64,000 bases of DNA, taken from positions 91,072 to 155,071 of the forward strand of contig MPDE01000010.1 of NCBI GenBank assembly GCA_001874335.1, in the 5' to 3' direction. Position numbers and translations under genes: made by a program. This document shows, one piece after another, positions 25,963-35,086 of the stretch (the first letter of the stretch is position 1; each line of letters starts with the position of its first letter). Under the pieces are notes generated by a model, which was not told where the DNA came from, did no database searches, and saw nothing but the letters and a program-made list of their open reading frames with translations. Source of the stretch: Bacteroidetes bacterium MedPE-SWsnd-G2 (GTDB lineage Bacteria; Bacteroidota; Bacteroidia; Flavobacteriales; Flavobacteriaceae).

Positions 25963-27741
25963 ATGAGTCTTCAACAGAGCATTTCAAACGGAGTAATTGA
26001 CGCTATGAAGTCAATTTATGGTGCAACTTTAGAATCTGTAGAATTTCAAGCAACACGTAAGGAGTTTGCGGGAGATATTACAGTAGTTGTTTTTCCTATG
26101 TTGAGGGTTGTAAAAGGGAATCCTGTAGCTATTGGTACAGGGATTGGAGAATATTTGGTTGAAAACTCAGATTCTGTAAAAGCATTTAATGTTGTAAAAG
26201 GGTTTTTAAATATTGAAATTGATGATGCTTTTTATATCAACTTTTTCAACGAAATTTTATCAAATGAAAATTACGGATTTGTAACTCCAAATGAAGACGA
26301 TAAAGCGGTAATGGTGGAGTATTCTTCTCCAAATACCAACAAACCACTTCATCTTGGTCATATAAGAAACAACTTATTAGGATATAGTGTTGCCGAAATT
26401 TTAAAAGCTTCAGGTAGTCCAGTATATAAAACCCAAATTATTAATGATAGAGGAATTCATATTTGTAAAAGTATGATTGCTTGGCAGAAATTTGGTCATG
26501 GGGAAACTCCAGAATCTACAGGATTGAAAGGGGATAAGCTTGTTGGAAATTACTATGTTAAATTTGATAAAGAATATAAGCAGGAGATTTCAAATTTAAT
26601 GGCTGAAGGTATGTCTGAAGACGACGCGAAGAAACAAGCGCCTTTATTAATAGAAGCTCAAGAAATGCTTAGAAAATGGGAAGCCGGAGATGAAGCTGTT
26701 GTTGCTCTTTGGGAAACCATGAATGGTTGGGTATACGACGGATTTGATGTCACGTATAAAAACCTTGGTGTAGATTTTGATTGCTACTATTACGAAAGTA
26801 ACACCTATTTATTAGGTAAAGAATTTGTAACTGAAGGCTTAAAATCGGGAGTGTTTTTCCAAAAGGAAGATGGTTCTGTTTGGTGTGATTTAACTGAGGA
26901 TGGTTTAGATGAAAAGATCGTTTTAAGAGCAGATGGTACGGCCGTTTATATGACTCAAGATATTGGTACTGCAATTCAAAGAATTAAAGATTACCCTAAT
27001 GTTGGAGGTATGGTTTATACCGTAGGAAATGAACAAGATTATCACTTTAAAGTTTTGTTTCTGATTCTTAAAAAATTAGGATTTGTATGGGCTAAAAACT
27101 TATATCATTTAAGTTATGGTATGGTTGATTTGCCAAGCGGTAAGATGAAAAGTAGAGAAGGTACTGTTGTTGACGCTGATGATTTGATTGTAGAAATGGC
27201 AAGTACTGCAAAAGCAATTTCATCTGAATTAGGTAAACTTGAAGGTTACAGTGAAGAAGATAAAAACAAGCTTTACCAGATTATTGGTTTGGGTGCTCTA
27301 AAATATTATATATTAAAGGTAGATCCTAAAAAGAGAATTTTATTTGATCCAAAAGAGTCTATCGATTTCCAAGGTAATACCGGACCATTTATTCAATATA
27401 CATACGCTAGAATCCAATCTATTCTACGAAAGGCAGATTTTAATTTAGGAGCGGCAGTTAGTGTTACTGCATTACATCCAAAAGAAAAAGAGTTGTTGAA
27501 GCAAATTCAATTGTTTCCTGAGGTTATTCAGAATGCAGCTCAGAATCATAGTCCGGCTTTAATAGCAAATTACACCTACGACTTGGTGAAAGAATTTAAT
27601 TCATTCTATCAAAATGTATCTATTTTGGGAGCAGATAGCGATGATGAGAAGGCTTTCCGTGTGAATTTAGCACAATCGGTTGGACGCATTATTAAAAACG
27701 CGTTTAAGATATTAGGAATTGAAGTTCCTGAACGTATGTAG
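25963..27741 (+). CDS. argS: Arginine-tRNA ligase
   Basis: A 592-residue class I aminoacyl-tRNA synthetase. The N-terminal tRNA-contact domain (about 1-110) precedes VEYSSPNTNKPLHLGHIRNN with the HIGH-type motif HLGH. The second catalytic motif region is LPSGKMKSREGTVVDADDL, where KMSK is replaced by KMKS, as in many ArgRS. The C-terminal anticodon domain (from about 465) ends FKILGIEVPERM. Length fits the family. Its stop lies five bases from the convergent YfiT-like gene. Confidence 0.97.
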   Translation: MSLQQSISNGVIDAMKSIYGATLESVEFQATRKEFAGDITVVVFPMLRVVKGNPVAIGTGIGEYLVENSDSVKAFNVVKGFLNIEIDDAFYINFFNEILSNENYGFVTPNEDDKAVMVEYSSPNTNKPLHLGHIRNNLLGYSVAEILKASGSPVYKTQIINDRGIHICKSMIAWQKFGHGETPESTGLKGDKLVGNYYVKFDKEYKQEISNLMAEGMSEDDAKKQAPLLIEAQEMLRKWEAGDEAVVALWETMNGWVYDGFDVTYKNLGVDFDCYYYESNTYLLGKEFVTEGLKSGVFFQKEDGSVWCDLTEDGLDEKIVLRADGTAVYMTQDIGTAIQRIKDYPNVGGMVYTVGNEQDYHFKVLFLILKKLGFVWAKNLYHLSYGMVDLPSGKMKSREGTVVDADDLIVEMASTAKAISSELGKLEGYSEEDKNKLYQIIGLGALKYYILKVDPKKRILFDPKESIDFQGNTGPFIQYTYARIQSILRKADFNLGAAVSVTALHPKEKELLKQIQLFPEVIQNAAQNHSPALIANYTYDLVKEFNSFYQNVSILGADSDDEKAFRVNLAQSVGRIIKNAFKILGIEVPERM

Positions 27742-27746
27742 TAACT

Positions 27747-28292
27747 TTAAAAGTTAGTATTACGATTTAAGGCTTGGACAATATGTGCATAATGATGATT
27801 ACAATGCCAGGCGTAATTAGCAATGGCTTCATCTAATCTCACTTGCTTGTTATATTCTGGGTGGATATATGTTAGTGCGCGTTGTTCCTCATTTAGGGAT
27901 CTAAGCAATTTAGTCAGCCTGTAATGAGTGCCCTCAATAATTTTTAAGGAATAAATAATCGTGTCGTCGGTGCCATCAATTAAATTGGCCCAACGGTCTT
28001 CCATGTAGGGTTTAATAGTGACGTTTTCTTCGGTTAAAGTTAATTTAAATCTAATTAAACAGTTTGTATGGCTGTCTGCGCAGTGATGCACCACTTGCTT
28101 TATGTTCCATCCATTAGGTCGGTAATTATAGTTTAATTGCTCGGTAGTCAATTCTGAAACCAAAGTTTTGAGATTACTAGGGAATCGCTCTAAAGTTGAA
28201 ATATAATTTTCGAGATCTTCGGAAGTAATGGTTTTAAGAGGAGAGAACGGACCGATGGGGAATTTTAGATGTTCTAATTCTAAAGTATTCAT
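27747..28292 (-). CDS. DinB/YfiT-family putative metal-dependent transferase
   Basis: A 181-residue DinB-superfamily four-helix protein of the YfiT group. It begins with LKFPIGPFSP, continues RPNGWNIKQVVHHCADSHTN and ends with AWHCNHHYAHIVQAL; the His residues of these motifs form the metal site. Related proteins include bacillithiol S-transferase (BstA). Which thiol or substrate is used cannot be read. It is a single gene convergent with argS. Confidence 0.85.
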   Translation of the reverse strand: MNTLELEHLKFPIGPFSPLKTITSEDLENYISTLERFPSNLKTLVSELTTEQLNYNYRPNGWNIKQVVHHCADSHTNCLIRFKLTLTEENVTIKPYMEDRWANLIDGTDDTIIYSLKIIEGTHYRLTKLLRSLNEEQRALTYIHPEYNKQVRLDEAIANYAWHCNHHYAHIVQALNRNTNF

Positions 28293-28353
28293 TAGTTAAG
28301 AGTTAGGTGTGTTAGTTGATTAAAGTTAAACAAAAAAGTTAATATCAACGTTT

Positions 28354-30711
28354 TTAGAATCTTACCCTAAAACTTATGTTTGGTGTGATGTCTAATGCAC
28401 GGTTCTCAATTTTAGAAATATTGTCGTTGTCATCTAAGCTGTAATACACATTTAGAACATTATTAGAGTTAAATATATTCCAAATAGACAGCCCTACAGT
28501 CGCATTTGTAGTCCGGCTCAGAGGAAAATCATAGGTTCCAGAAAAATCGGCACGAAGATAATTGTCTAGTCGTTCGGCATTAGGGCTGTCAAAATTTATA
28601 GTGCCGTTTACAACTTCATTTCCTTTAACAGGAATGGTTGTAGGTTTTCCAGAATGCCAATTTATACCTAAAGCTAATTTAAAACTACTAATAGTGTAGG
28701 TTCCTGCAAATGTTAAAGCATGGGTGATGTCTAAGTTGTTTGGGAATTCAATTCCATCGTTTAAAAAACTGAATTCATAATTGTTTTCCGAATAGGAGTA
28801 GCTAATCCAGCTACCAAAGTTGTCAAATTGTTTATTGATTAAAAAGTCAATGCCATATATGTTATACCCTCCTATAGTGTTTGAGTATTGAAATTGGTTT
28901 TGAAAGGCTTGACTTCGGGAGTTGATACCATCAACATGTTTAGAGAAACCTTCAATACTTACTAATAAATCGTTGTGATTGTATTGAAATCCAGCAGAAA
29001 TTTGTTGGCTTTTGGTAATGGGCATGTCAAAATTGTTGGATAAAACCCATCTTCTTTTTTCAATGCCCAAAAAGTCGTTTTGTAAATCTATAATCTGAGA
29101 AGTTGTCTGGCTTTTCAATTCTCCTAAAATTTCAAACTTAAAATATTGCGCAAAGCGTTGGCTAAAGCTAATTCTTGGCTCTAAAGTAAACACGTCGAGC
29201 TTACCAACGTAATTTCCTCTTAAGCCCAGTACAATCTTGGTATACGCATTGTTTGAAAGATATTCGGCTTCAGTAAATACAGAATGCGTTCTGAGTACTT
29301 CTTTTTCATACCTTCTAAAAACAGGATTATTTAATTCTTCCAGATTACCAATGCCTACCTCAAAAAACTGATAGCCCCCTTTAAATTTAAAATTAATGTT
29401 GCTAACAAATGAGGCATCTAATTTGATAGCAGTTTCTAAAACTTCATTTTCCTGAGTTAAGCGCTGCTGATTTAATAAATCGTAATTAGTTGCTCTTAAA
29501 TCATAATTAGAGGCATAAATCTGGGCTGAGGTTTGAAAATCTCGTGACCAAAGTTTGGTGTATGTGATTCCTCCCGAATAATTTTTTTGTTTTAAAGTGC
29601 TTTCTAAAGCTTCATCAATCGTGTTGATTGTTGAAATTTCATCATAATTAAGGTCATTATACTGGGTCAATAAATTAACCCTTAATAAATCTGAAGGTGT
29701 GATATCCCAAAGGTATTTTGCATTAATATCATAAAAGTAAAAACTCTCGTTTTGAGTAATGGTATTATTAGAGTTTTCTTGATTATTGGTGATGTCGGTA
29801 TCCTGAAAAACCCGCTTAAAATACTGATCGTAGGTTGGGGAAGTTGCAAAATCTGTAAACGAGCGTCTTGCCGAAAGTTGAAATTCACTGGTTTTAGAAA
29901 TTGGAGCCTTAATAAATCCGCCAATATTTATAAGATTCACATCTAAACTGGCTTTAAATTCATTGTCAATACTATTAGATTGCCTCATGTCAATCACACT
30001 TGAAACACCATCTCCGTACATAGCAGGAGTTCCGTTTTTGGCAACATCTATTCTTTTTGTGAGATAGGGGTTAAATGCAGAAATCAATCCGAAAAAATGT
30101 CCAGATTGGTACATTTTGATACCGTCTAAAAGAATGAGGTTTTGGTCGTGAGTTCCTCCTCTAATATTTAAGTTAGAAACAGACTCTTCTGCACTTATTA
30201 TTCCAGGTATAGATTGTACTGTTTGTAGGACATCAGGCTCAATTAAACCAGGTAAAATTCCTAATTTATTGGGCTTTATTGTAATTATACCTTTGTTGTT
30301 TTTCGAAAGCCCCGAAGTTAAGTACTTTGTAACAAATACCTCTTGTAATAGTTGGGGTTGAGATAAGCTGGTTGGTGATTTTGATTTTGTAGCAATAACA
30401 TACGAGCTATCATCAATGCTTTCAAAATTTAATCCCGATTTCTCTTCTAAGTAAGTTATGATTTCAGGAAGCGGTAGTTGGTAATCAGGAGGCGAAATAA
30501 ATTTGTTTTCTAAGGTTTTGTCTGCATAAGAAAACGAAACTTCAAATTGCCGTTCAATTTTGACTAAAATTTGAGACAAAGATTCTTTTTGCGCTTCTTC
30601 AACCTGAGCATTCAAGTTAAAGAAGCAACAAAAAATTAAGGCAATAAAAAGGTGAAATTTTAAATAGTTTTTACTCAAGCGATAATTTGATTTGACCATG
30701 GTTTTTACCAT
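28354..30711 (-). CDS. TonB-dependent receptor with STN signalling domain
   Basis: A 785-residue outer-membrane receptor. After a signal peptide (cut near LNA-QVEEA) comes an STN domain (about 43-107, LSQILVKIERQFEVSFSYAD), which in FecA-type receptors contacts the anti-sigma factor. The plug follows (about 120-240, with SVSNLNIRGGTHDQNLILLD), then a 22-strand barrel ending in Phe (ISFRVRF). It lacks the carboxypeptidase-like domain and the roughly 1000-residue size of SusC, and no SusD gene is near. It overlaps the end of fecR by 41 bases (29 if ATG 30699 is used). It is the third gene of an ECF-fecR-receptor operon. The ligand is unknown. Confidence 0.92.
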   Translation of the reverse strand: MVKTMVKSNYRLSKNYLKFHLFIALIFCCFFNLNAQVEEAQKESLSQILVKIERQFEVSFSYADKTLENKFISPPDYQLPLPEIITYLEEKSGLNFESIDDSSYVIATKSKSPTSLSQPQLLQEVFVTKYLTSGLSKNNKGIITIKPNKLGILPGLIEPDVLQTVQSIPGIISAEESVSNLNIRGGTHDQNLILLDGIKMYQSGHFFGLISAFNPYLTKRIDVAKNGTPAMYGDGVSSVIDMRQSNSIDNEFKASLDVNLINIGGFIKAPISKTSEFQLSARRSFTDFATSPTYDQYFKRVFQDTDITNNQENSNNTITQNESFYFYDINAKYLWDITPSDLLRVNLLTQYNDLNYDEISTINTIDEALESTLKQKNYSGGITYTKLWSRDFQTSAQIYASNYDLRATNYDLLNQQRLTQENEVLETAIKLDASFVSNINFKFKGGYQFFEVGIGNLEELNNPVFRRYEKEVLRTHSVFTEAEYLSNNAYTKIVLGLRGNYVGKLDVFTLEPRISFSQRFAQYFKFEILGELKSQTTSQIIDLQNDFLGIEKRRWVLSNNFDMPITKSQQISAGFQYNHNDLLVSIEGFSKHVDGINSRSQAFQNQFQYSNTIGGYNIYGIDFLINKQFDNFGSWISYSYSENNYEFSFLNDGIEFPNNLDITHALTFAGTYTISSFKLALGINWHSGKPTTIPVKGNEVVNGTINFDSPNAERLDNYLRADFSGTYDFPLSRTTNATVGLSIWNIFNSNNVLNVYYSLDDNDNISKIENRALDITPNISFRVRF

Positions 30712-31561
30712 ACCTTAAATGTAGAGGAAAGGTAATAGATTTAATGGCAACATCATAATTGTTGTGTACAAAAGTACCCGTAAATAATTGGTTGGTGTCG
30801 ATGCCAGAAGCATCAAAAGTTACATTGTACTGTCGCTCAAATTCTGCAAGCACTTGCTTGTATGGAATACTGCTGAATTGGCTCTTATTTATAATCCAAT
30901 GTGGTTGAGTAAGGGCTTCTTTTTCTTTTGCAATTAATTTCCCATCAATTATCAAAAAGCTATCTCCAGCAGTTAATATTGTATTTGTAGTATTATAATT
31001 TACGTTTACGCGGCCTTCAAAACATCTCACTTCAAAGTAGTTTTCTCTGTCCTTTACGTTAAATTGAGTTCCTAAAACGCTAACAATACCTGTTTTAGTA
31101 TTCACGTTAAATTTAGATCCTTTGGCAACTTTAAAATAAGCTTCTCCATTTAAAGATAGGCTCCTATTTTTGGCCCAATTTTCTGGGTTGTAAGTAAGTT
31201 CAGAATCAGCATTTAGCATCACTTCTGAAAGATCTGGTAGATTTAGGTTTGTTTTCTCAGCGGCTAAAGTTTGGATATGCATTTCTGATGTACTTGTTCC
31301 AAAATAAATTCCTAAGGCTACAATTAAAAGCGCAGCTATTTTTAAAAATGGGCTATTCCAATTTATTGAAGATGTTTTGCTTGTATTGTGAATAACATTT
31401 TTAAACACAGTCTCGCTATCAAAGTCAGGTGCTTTAAATTGAGCACTGCTTTCACTTAGTTTTATTAACTCGTCATAATCGTTTAACGCTCTGAATTCCT
31501 TTTCTTCTTCAGCGGTTAAGTTATGGTCAAGCCATTTTAATATTAAATCTTCTCGTTTCAT
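30671..31561 (-). CDS. FecR-type anti-sigma regulator
   Basis: A 296-residue inner-membrane FecR protein. The N-terminal cytoplasmic part (EDLILKWLDHNLTAEEEKEF) binds the sigma factor. A transmembrane helix follows (FLKIAALLIVALGIYFG, about 68-84), then the FecR domain (LNLPDLSEVMLNADSELTYN, VLGTQFNVKD, FEGRVNV) and a C-terminal STN-like DUF4974 region (IPYKQVLAEFERQYNVTFDA). ATG 31561 gives the usual MKREDL start; ATG 31576 is also possible. It relays ligand binding from the downstream receptor to the upstream sigma factor. Confidence 0.93.
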   Translation of the reverse strand: MKREDLILKWLDHNLTAEEEKEFRALNDYDELIKLSESSAQFKAPDFDSETVFKNVIHNTSKTSSINWNSPFLKIAALLIVALGIYFGTSTSEMHIQTLAAEKTNLNLPDLSEVMLNADSELTYNPENWAKNRSLSLNGEAYFKVAKGSKFNVNTKTGIVSVLGTQFNVKDRENYFEVRCFEGRVNVNYNTTNTILTAGDSFLIIDGKLIAKEKEALTQPHWIINKSQFSSIPYKQVLAEFERQYNVTFDASGIDTNQLFTGTFVHNNYDVAIKSITFPLHLRYGKNHGQIKLSLE

Positions 31562-31618
31562 TATTCTTCTATTCATAACTATAACAACTTTGGTTTTTAT
31601 TTCCCTACCCTAAGGTTG

Positions 31619-32134
31619 TTATAATTCTTCAATTTCTTCTTTTAATTTTTTTAAAGCACCATAAATTCGTTTTTCTACAGCCTTAACAGAGATTCCTAAT
31701 AAAGCGGCAATTTCTTTAAATCGCTTGCCTTCAGTTCGGTTCATTAAAAAAGCTTCGCGCTGTGCTTCTGTTAGTTTTGCTAAAGCATTTTGAAGCTTTT
31801 CATTATACTGTTTCTCTTCTAAAATAAATTCTGGAGATTCATTTGTGGAAGACCTTGGCTTAGTCTGTTGATATTTTAAAACTACTTTTTGATGCGCATA
31901 TGCGTTGAGCATTAGGTTGTTTGCTGTGGTATAAACAAAACTTTTTGCTTTGCTTGGTGGTACCTTTGCGCAATTTTGCCATAGCTTAATAAACGCCTCC
32001 TGTACTTTATCTTGAGGATTCAGCTGCTCACCATATTTATAGTACAGCATATTGTGTAAGTTTTTAGCGTACTTAGTAAAAAAGGAGGAAAAAATTTTCT
32101 CCTCACATATATGATCCTGAAGTTGTTTGTCCAT
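31619..32134 (-). CDS. ECF sigma factor of the FecI type
   Basis: A 171-residue sigma-70-family ECF factor. Region 2 is visible around FFTKYAKNLHNMLYYKYG and DKVQEAFIKLWQNC. Region 4 is LTEAQREAFLMNRTEGKRFK and EIAALLGISVKAVEKRI, which binds the -35 DNA. ATG 32134 (MDKQLQDHI) is chosen because longer starts run into the divergent lipoprotein gene, and a -7 box lies 20 bases upstream. It starts the operon ECF-fecR-receptor. Probable targets are its own operon and perhaps the divergent lipoprotein gene. Confidence 0.93.
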   Translation of the reverse strand: MDKQLQDHICEEKIFSSFFTKYAKNLHNMLYYKYGEQLNPQDKVQEAFIKLWQNCAKVPPSKAKSFVYTTANNLMLNAYAHQKVVLKYQQTKPRSSTNESPEFILEEKQYNEKLQNALAKLTEAQREAFLMNRTEGKRFKEIAALLGISVKAVEKRIYGALKKLKEEIEEL

Positions 32135-32154
32135 TTTATAAAATTGATGGTGCT

Positions 32155-32162
32155 CAAATGTA
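32155..32162 (-). promoter_or_regulatory. -7 box of the ECF-fecR-receptor operon
   Basis: On the minus strand this reads TACATTTG, 20 bases before ATG 32134. It fits the primary sigma factor, so basal expression need not depend on the ECF factor itself. Confidence 0.5.
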
Positions 32163-32237
32163 AAAAAAAATAGAAAGGGAGGTAGGGGATTTTTTTGTTT
32201 AGGTGTTTTATAAATATTACAACCAAATTTATATGAT

Positions 32238-35006
32238 ATGAAAAAGACGATCAATTCAATTTTTATTTTCACCTTTTTTGCCCTCTCAACCTTGTTTTTC
32301 CAATCCTGTCAAGATGAAGAAATTCAAGTGACTCAACCTACAGAGGAGGAGGCAATTATAGCGCAATCAACTTTAGCTGTAGCCATGCAATCGGCATGTT
32401 CCTACGATACAGCTGCAGATGACTTTTTAGACAACGCCAACTGTTTAGGGATTGACCTACCCGTAACTGTTACGGTAAATGATATTACAATTACAATTAA
32501 CACTTTAGAAGATTTAGAACTTGTTGAAGATATTTTTGATGAGTTTGAAGATGACGAAGATATTTTAGAATTTTTATTTCCAATTACAATTGTATTAAAT
32601 GACTATACAGAAATTGTAATTGAAGACGAAGACGCTTTAGAGGCTTTAATTGACGAATGTACTGATGAGCCAGAATCTATTGAGTGTATTGATTTTCAAT
32701 ACCCAATTTCATTTTCAATTTTTAATACAGAGTTTCAGCTAATTGATTCGGTTGTTGTAACCGATGATAGTGAATTGTATGATTTCCTTGAAAACTTAAA
32801 CGAAGAAACTGATCAAGCGTTATTAGCGAGTTTAGATTTTCCTGTAACGATGGTATATGCCAATGGCGAAACCGTTGTTGTAAATAATAACCAAGAGTTA
32901 GAAGATGTAATTGTTGCAGCAGAGCAAGATTGTGATGATTATGACGACGATTTTTGTACTGAAGAAGACGTAAACGAAGTAATTTCGGAATGCTATTGGA
33001 TGATTGATGTATACAATGGTGACGATGTATTTGAAAACTTAGAAGTTTACTTTAATGAAGACGGAACACTTCAAATAATTGATGGTGAAACACAGGTAGC
33101 TATTGGTGGTGCTTGGAGTATATCTCAAACAGATATAGGCGTTGTAATTTCAATTTCAGAATTAACAGCTTTTCAAGGCGATTTAGGCGGAGAATGGTTG
33201 ATAGTTGAATGTGATGATGACGAGTTTGTTTTAATTAAAGAAACAGAAAACGGAGTTGTTACTTTAGTAATTGAACAAGAATGTGAAGACGACGAAGACG
33301 ATTGTTCCGCACAAGAAATAAATAGTAATTTACAAGAATGCCAATGGTGGGGATTCTCAAATTTATATGATAACGTACAAGCAAACATATTCACATTCAC
33401 ACCAAACGGAGCTGTTATAATCAGTACTGAAAACTCAGATGAGGTTTTAACAGGAATGTATCAAGTAGAATTAACAGCAACTGGTGTTGTTGTAGTTCTC
33501 GAATTACCTGAGCCTTATAATGTATTAAATATGTCTTGGGATGTAACTGAGTGTGACGAATACTACATTCATTTACAAAACGGGGATAATTTCTTCGGAT
33601 TAGAAAGAGATTGTAATGACGACGACGAATATGATTGTGAAGATTTACAAGCAAATTATGGTGATGATTGTATCACAGCTTCTGGAGTAGAAGGATATTT
33701 AAATGAAGATTGTGAGTGTGTTGTTGAGACTAATGACGATTCTTTAGGTTGTTTAGAATCTGAAGATATTGAGTTATGTGATGAAGGCAATGATGGTGTT
33801 GAGGTGTTTAATCTTTATGCCGGATTAGATGAATTAGAAGATTGTGAAATAGACTCTGCAGTAAGTGTTAGTTTCCATGAAACAATTATGGATGCAGAAG
33901 CTAATGTAAACTCAATTCCTAGTGCAACGCAGTATACAAACATTTCTAACCCTCAAACAGTTTATGTGAGAATTGAGTTGTCAAATGACCCAAGTCAATT
34001 TGAAGTTTTAGAAATAGGATTATATCTTGAAAATTGCCAAGAAAATGAATTTGAATGTTTTCAAATGGAAGCAGGTTCTCAAGAATTAGAATCTTGTGAT
34101 AATACTAACGGTGTTATGAATGATGGAATCGCTGTATTCGATTTGACTTTAGCTTTCCAAGAATGTTTAGCAAATGATAATATTGAATATGCTTACTATG
34201 CATCGGTTGAAGATTTAGAGAATAACAATCCTATTTCAAACCCATCAGAGTTTTTAAATCAACCAAATACGCCTTACGCTATATTAAAAGTAATTAGCAT
34301 TTCTACGGGAGAAACAGCAATATTTGAATTTCCTTTAGAAGTAGAATATTGTGAATCTGAAGATTTAGAGTGTTTTGAAGACGTAAATGTTGTTCAATTA
34401 GAAGCTTGTGATTCTAATGATAGTGAGCCAAATAACGGAAGCGCTTATTTTAATTTAACTGAGGCATTTGATGATTGCTATGAGCCTTCAATGCATACAG
34501 TAACTTACCATGAAATGGCTCAAGATGCCTATGATAATGTAAATCCGATAGCTATACCAGAAGAATATTTGAATACGCCAAATACGCAAATTGTTTACGT
34601 AAGAGTAGAAACGGCAAATGGAGATTATGGTGTTTATGAAATTATTTTATGGGTTCAAGATTGTGAAGCATCATGTTCAGAAGAAGATGTAGATGGTTTC
34701 TTAATGGAATGCCACTGGGTGCCAGAATACATAAATGGTAGTGATGATTTCAACGGATTTAACTTCTATTTTAATGATGGTCAAGAATTGATTGTAGTAT
34801 CGGACAACGAAACTTCAACTGGAAACTGGCAAACTTTTAGTGGCGGTGTTGAAAATGGAGTAGTTGTTGTAATGACAGGTTTCACAGGTCCGTTACAAGC
34901 ATTTATCGGTGAATGGGAAGTTGTTGAATGTGGAGAAGAACAATTGATAATGCATAATATGGGTAATGACGAAATTGAAATCGTATTTACCAGAGAATGT
35001 AATTAA
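32238..35006 (+). CDS. Very acidic multi-module surface lipoprotein
   Basis: A 922-residue protein with signal MKKTINSIFIFTFFALSTLF and a lipobox FFQSC (Cys24). It is extremely rich in Asp and Glu. By eye it has four module types. Type A: four short repeats (about 74-98, 114-138, 155-185, 201-226; for example FPITIVLNDYTEIVIEDEDA). Type B: about 240-350, 355-460 and 812-922, lipocalin-like, each with Cys at EC-x-W, EC and a final EC or DC. Type D: one short Cys-rich unit (about 467-495, NYGDDC and NEDCEC). Type C: three units (about 503-600, 605-705, 708-810) with SFHETIMDAEANV and NPQTVYVRIE. No T9SS sorting domain is present. It is divergent from the ECF sigma gene. Function unknown; acidic clusters suggest cation binding. 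Confidence 0.85.
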   Translation: MKKTINSIFIFTFFALSTLFFQSCQDEEIQVTQPTEEEAIIAQSTLAVAMQSACSYDTAADDFLDNANCLGIDLPVTVTVNDITITINTLEDLELVEDIFDEFEDDEDILEFLFPITIVLNDYTEIVIEDEDALEALIDECTDEPESIECIDFQYPISFSIFNTEFQLIDSVVVTDDSELYDFLENLNEETDQALLASLDFPVTMVYANGETVVVNNNQELEDVIVAAEQDCDDYDDDFCTEEDVNEVISECYWMIDVYNGDDVFENLEVYFNEDGTLQIIDGETQVAIGGAWSISQTDIGVVISISELTAFQGDLGGEWLIVECDDDEFVLIKETENGVVTLVIEQECEDDEDDCSAQEINSNLQECQWWGFSNLYDNVQANIFTFTPNGAVIISTENSDEVLTGMYQVELTATGVVVVLELPEPYNVLNMSWDVTECDEYYIHLQNGDNFFGLERDCNDDDEYDCEDLQANYGDDCITASGVEGYLNEDCECVVETNDDSLGCLESEDIELCDEGNDGVEVFNLYAGLDELEDCEIDSAVSVSFHETIMDAEANVNSIPSATQYTNISNPQTVYVRIELSNDPSQFEVLEIGLYLENCQENEFECFQMEAGSQELESCDNTNGVMNDGIAVFDLTLAFQECLANDNIEYAYYASVEDLENNNPISNPSEFLNQPNTPYAILKVISISTGETAIFEFPLEVEYCESEDLECFEDVNVVQLEACDSNDSEPNNGSAYFNLTEAFDDCYEPSMHTVTYHEMAQDAYDNVNPIAIPEEYLNTPNTQIVYVRVETANGDYGVYEIILWVQDCEASCSEEDVDGFLMECHWVPEYINGSDDFNGFNFYFNDGQELIVVSDNETSTGNWQTFSGGVENGVVVVMTGFTGPLQAFIGEWEVVECGEEQLIMHNMGNDEIEIVFTRECN

Positions 35007-35086
35007 ATACAGAACTAATTAATAATCACGCGCAACAATAATTTAGGGGTTGTTGTGTGTGGTTATATCTAATAAATCTAATTCAA

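Noticed and set aside
28354..30711. SusC-type polysaccharide receptor
   Set aside because: It lacks the carboxypeptidase-like N-terminal domain, is about 200 residues shorter, and no SusD gene is adjacent.
32134..32272. Longer start for the ECF sigma gene
   Set aside because: The extension is Phe-rich, not sigma-like, overlaps the divergent lipoprotein gene and lies upstream of the -7 box.
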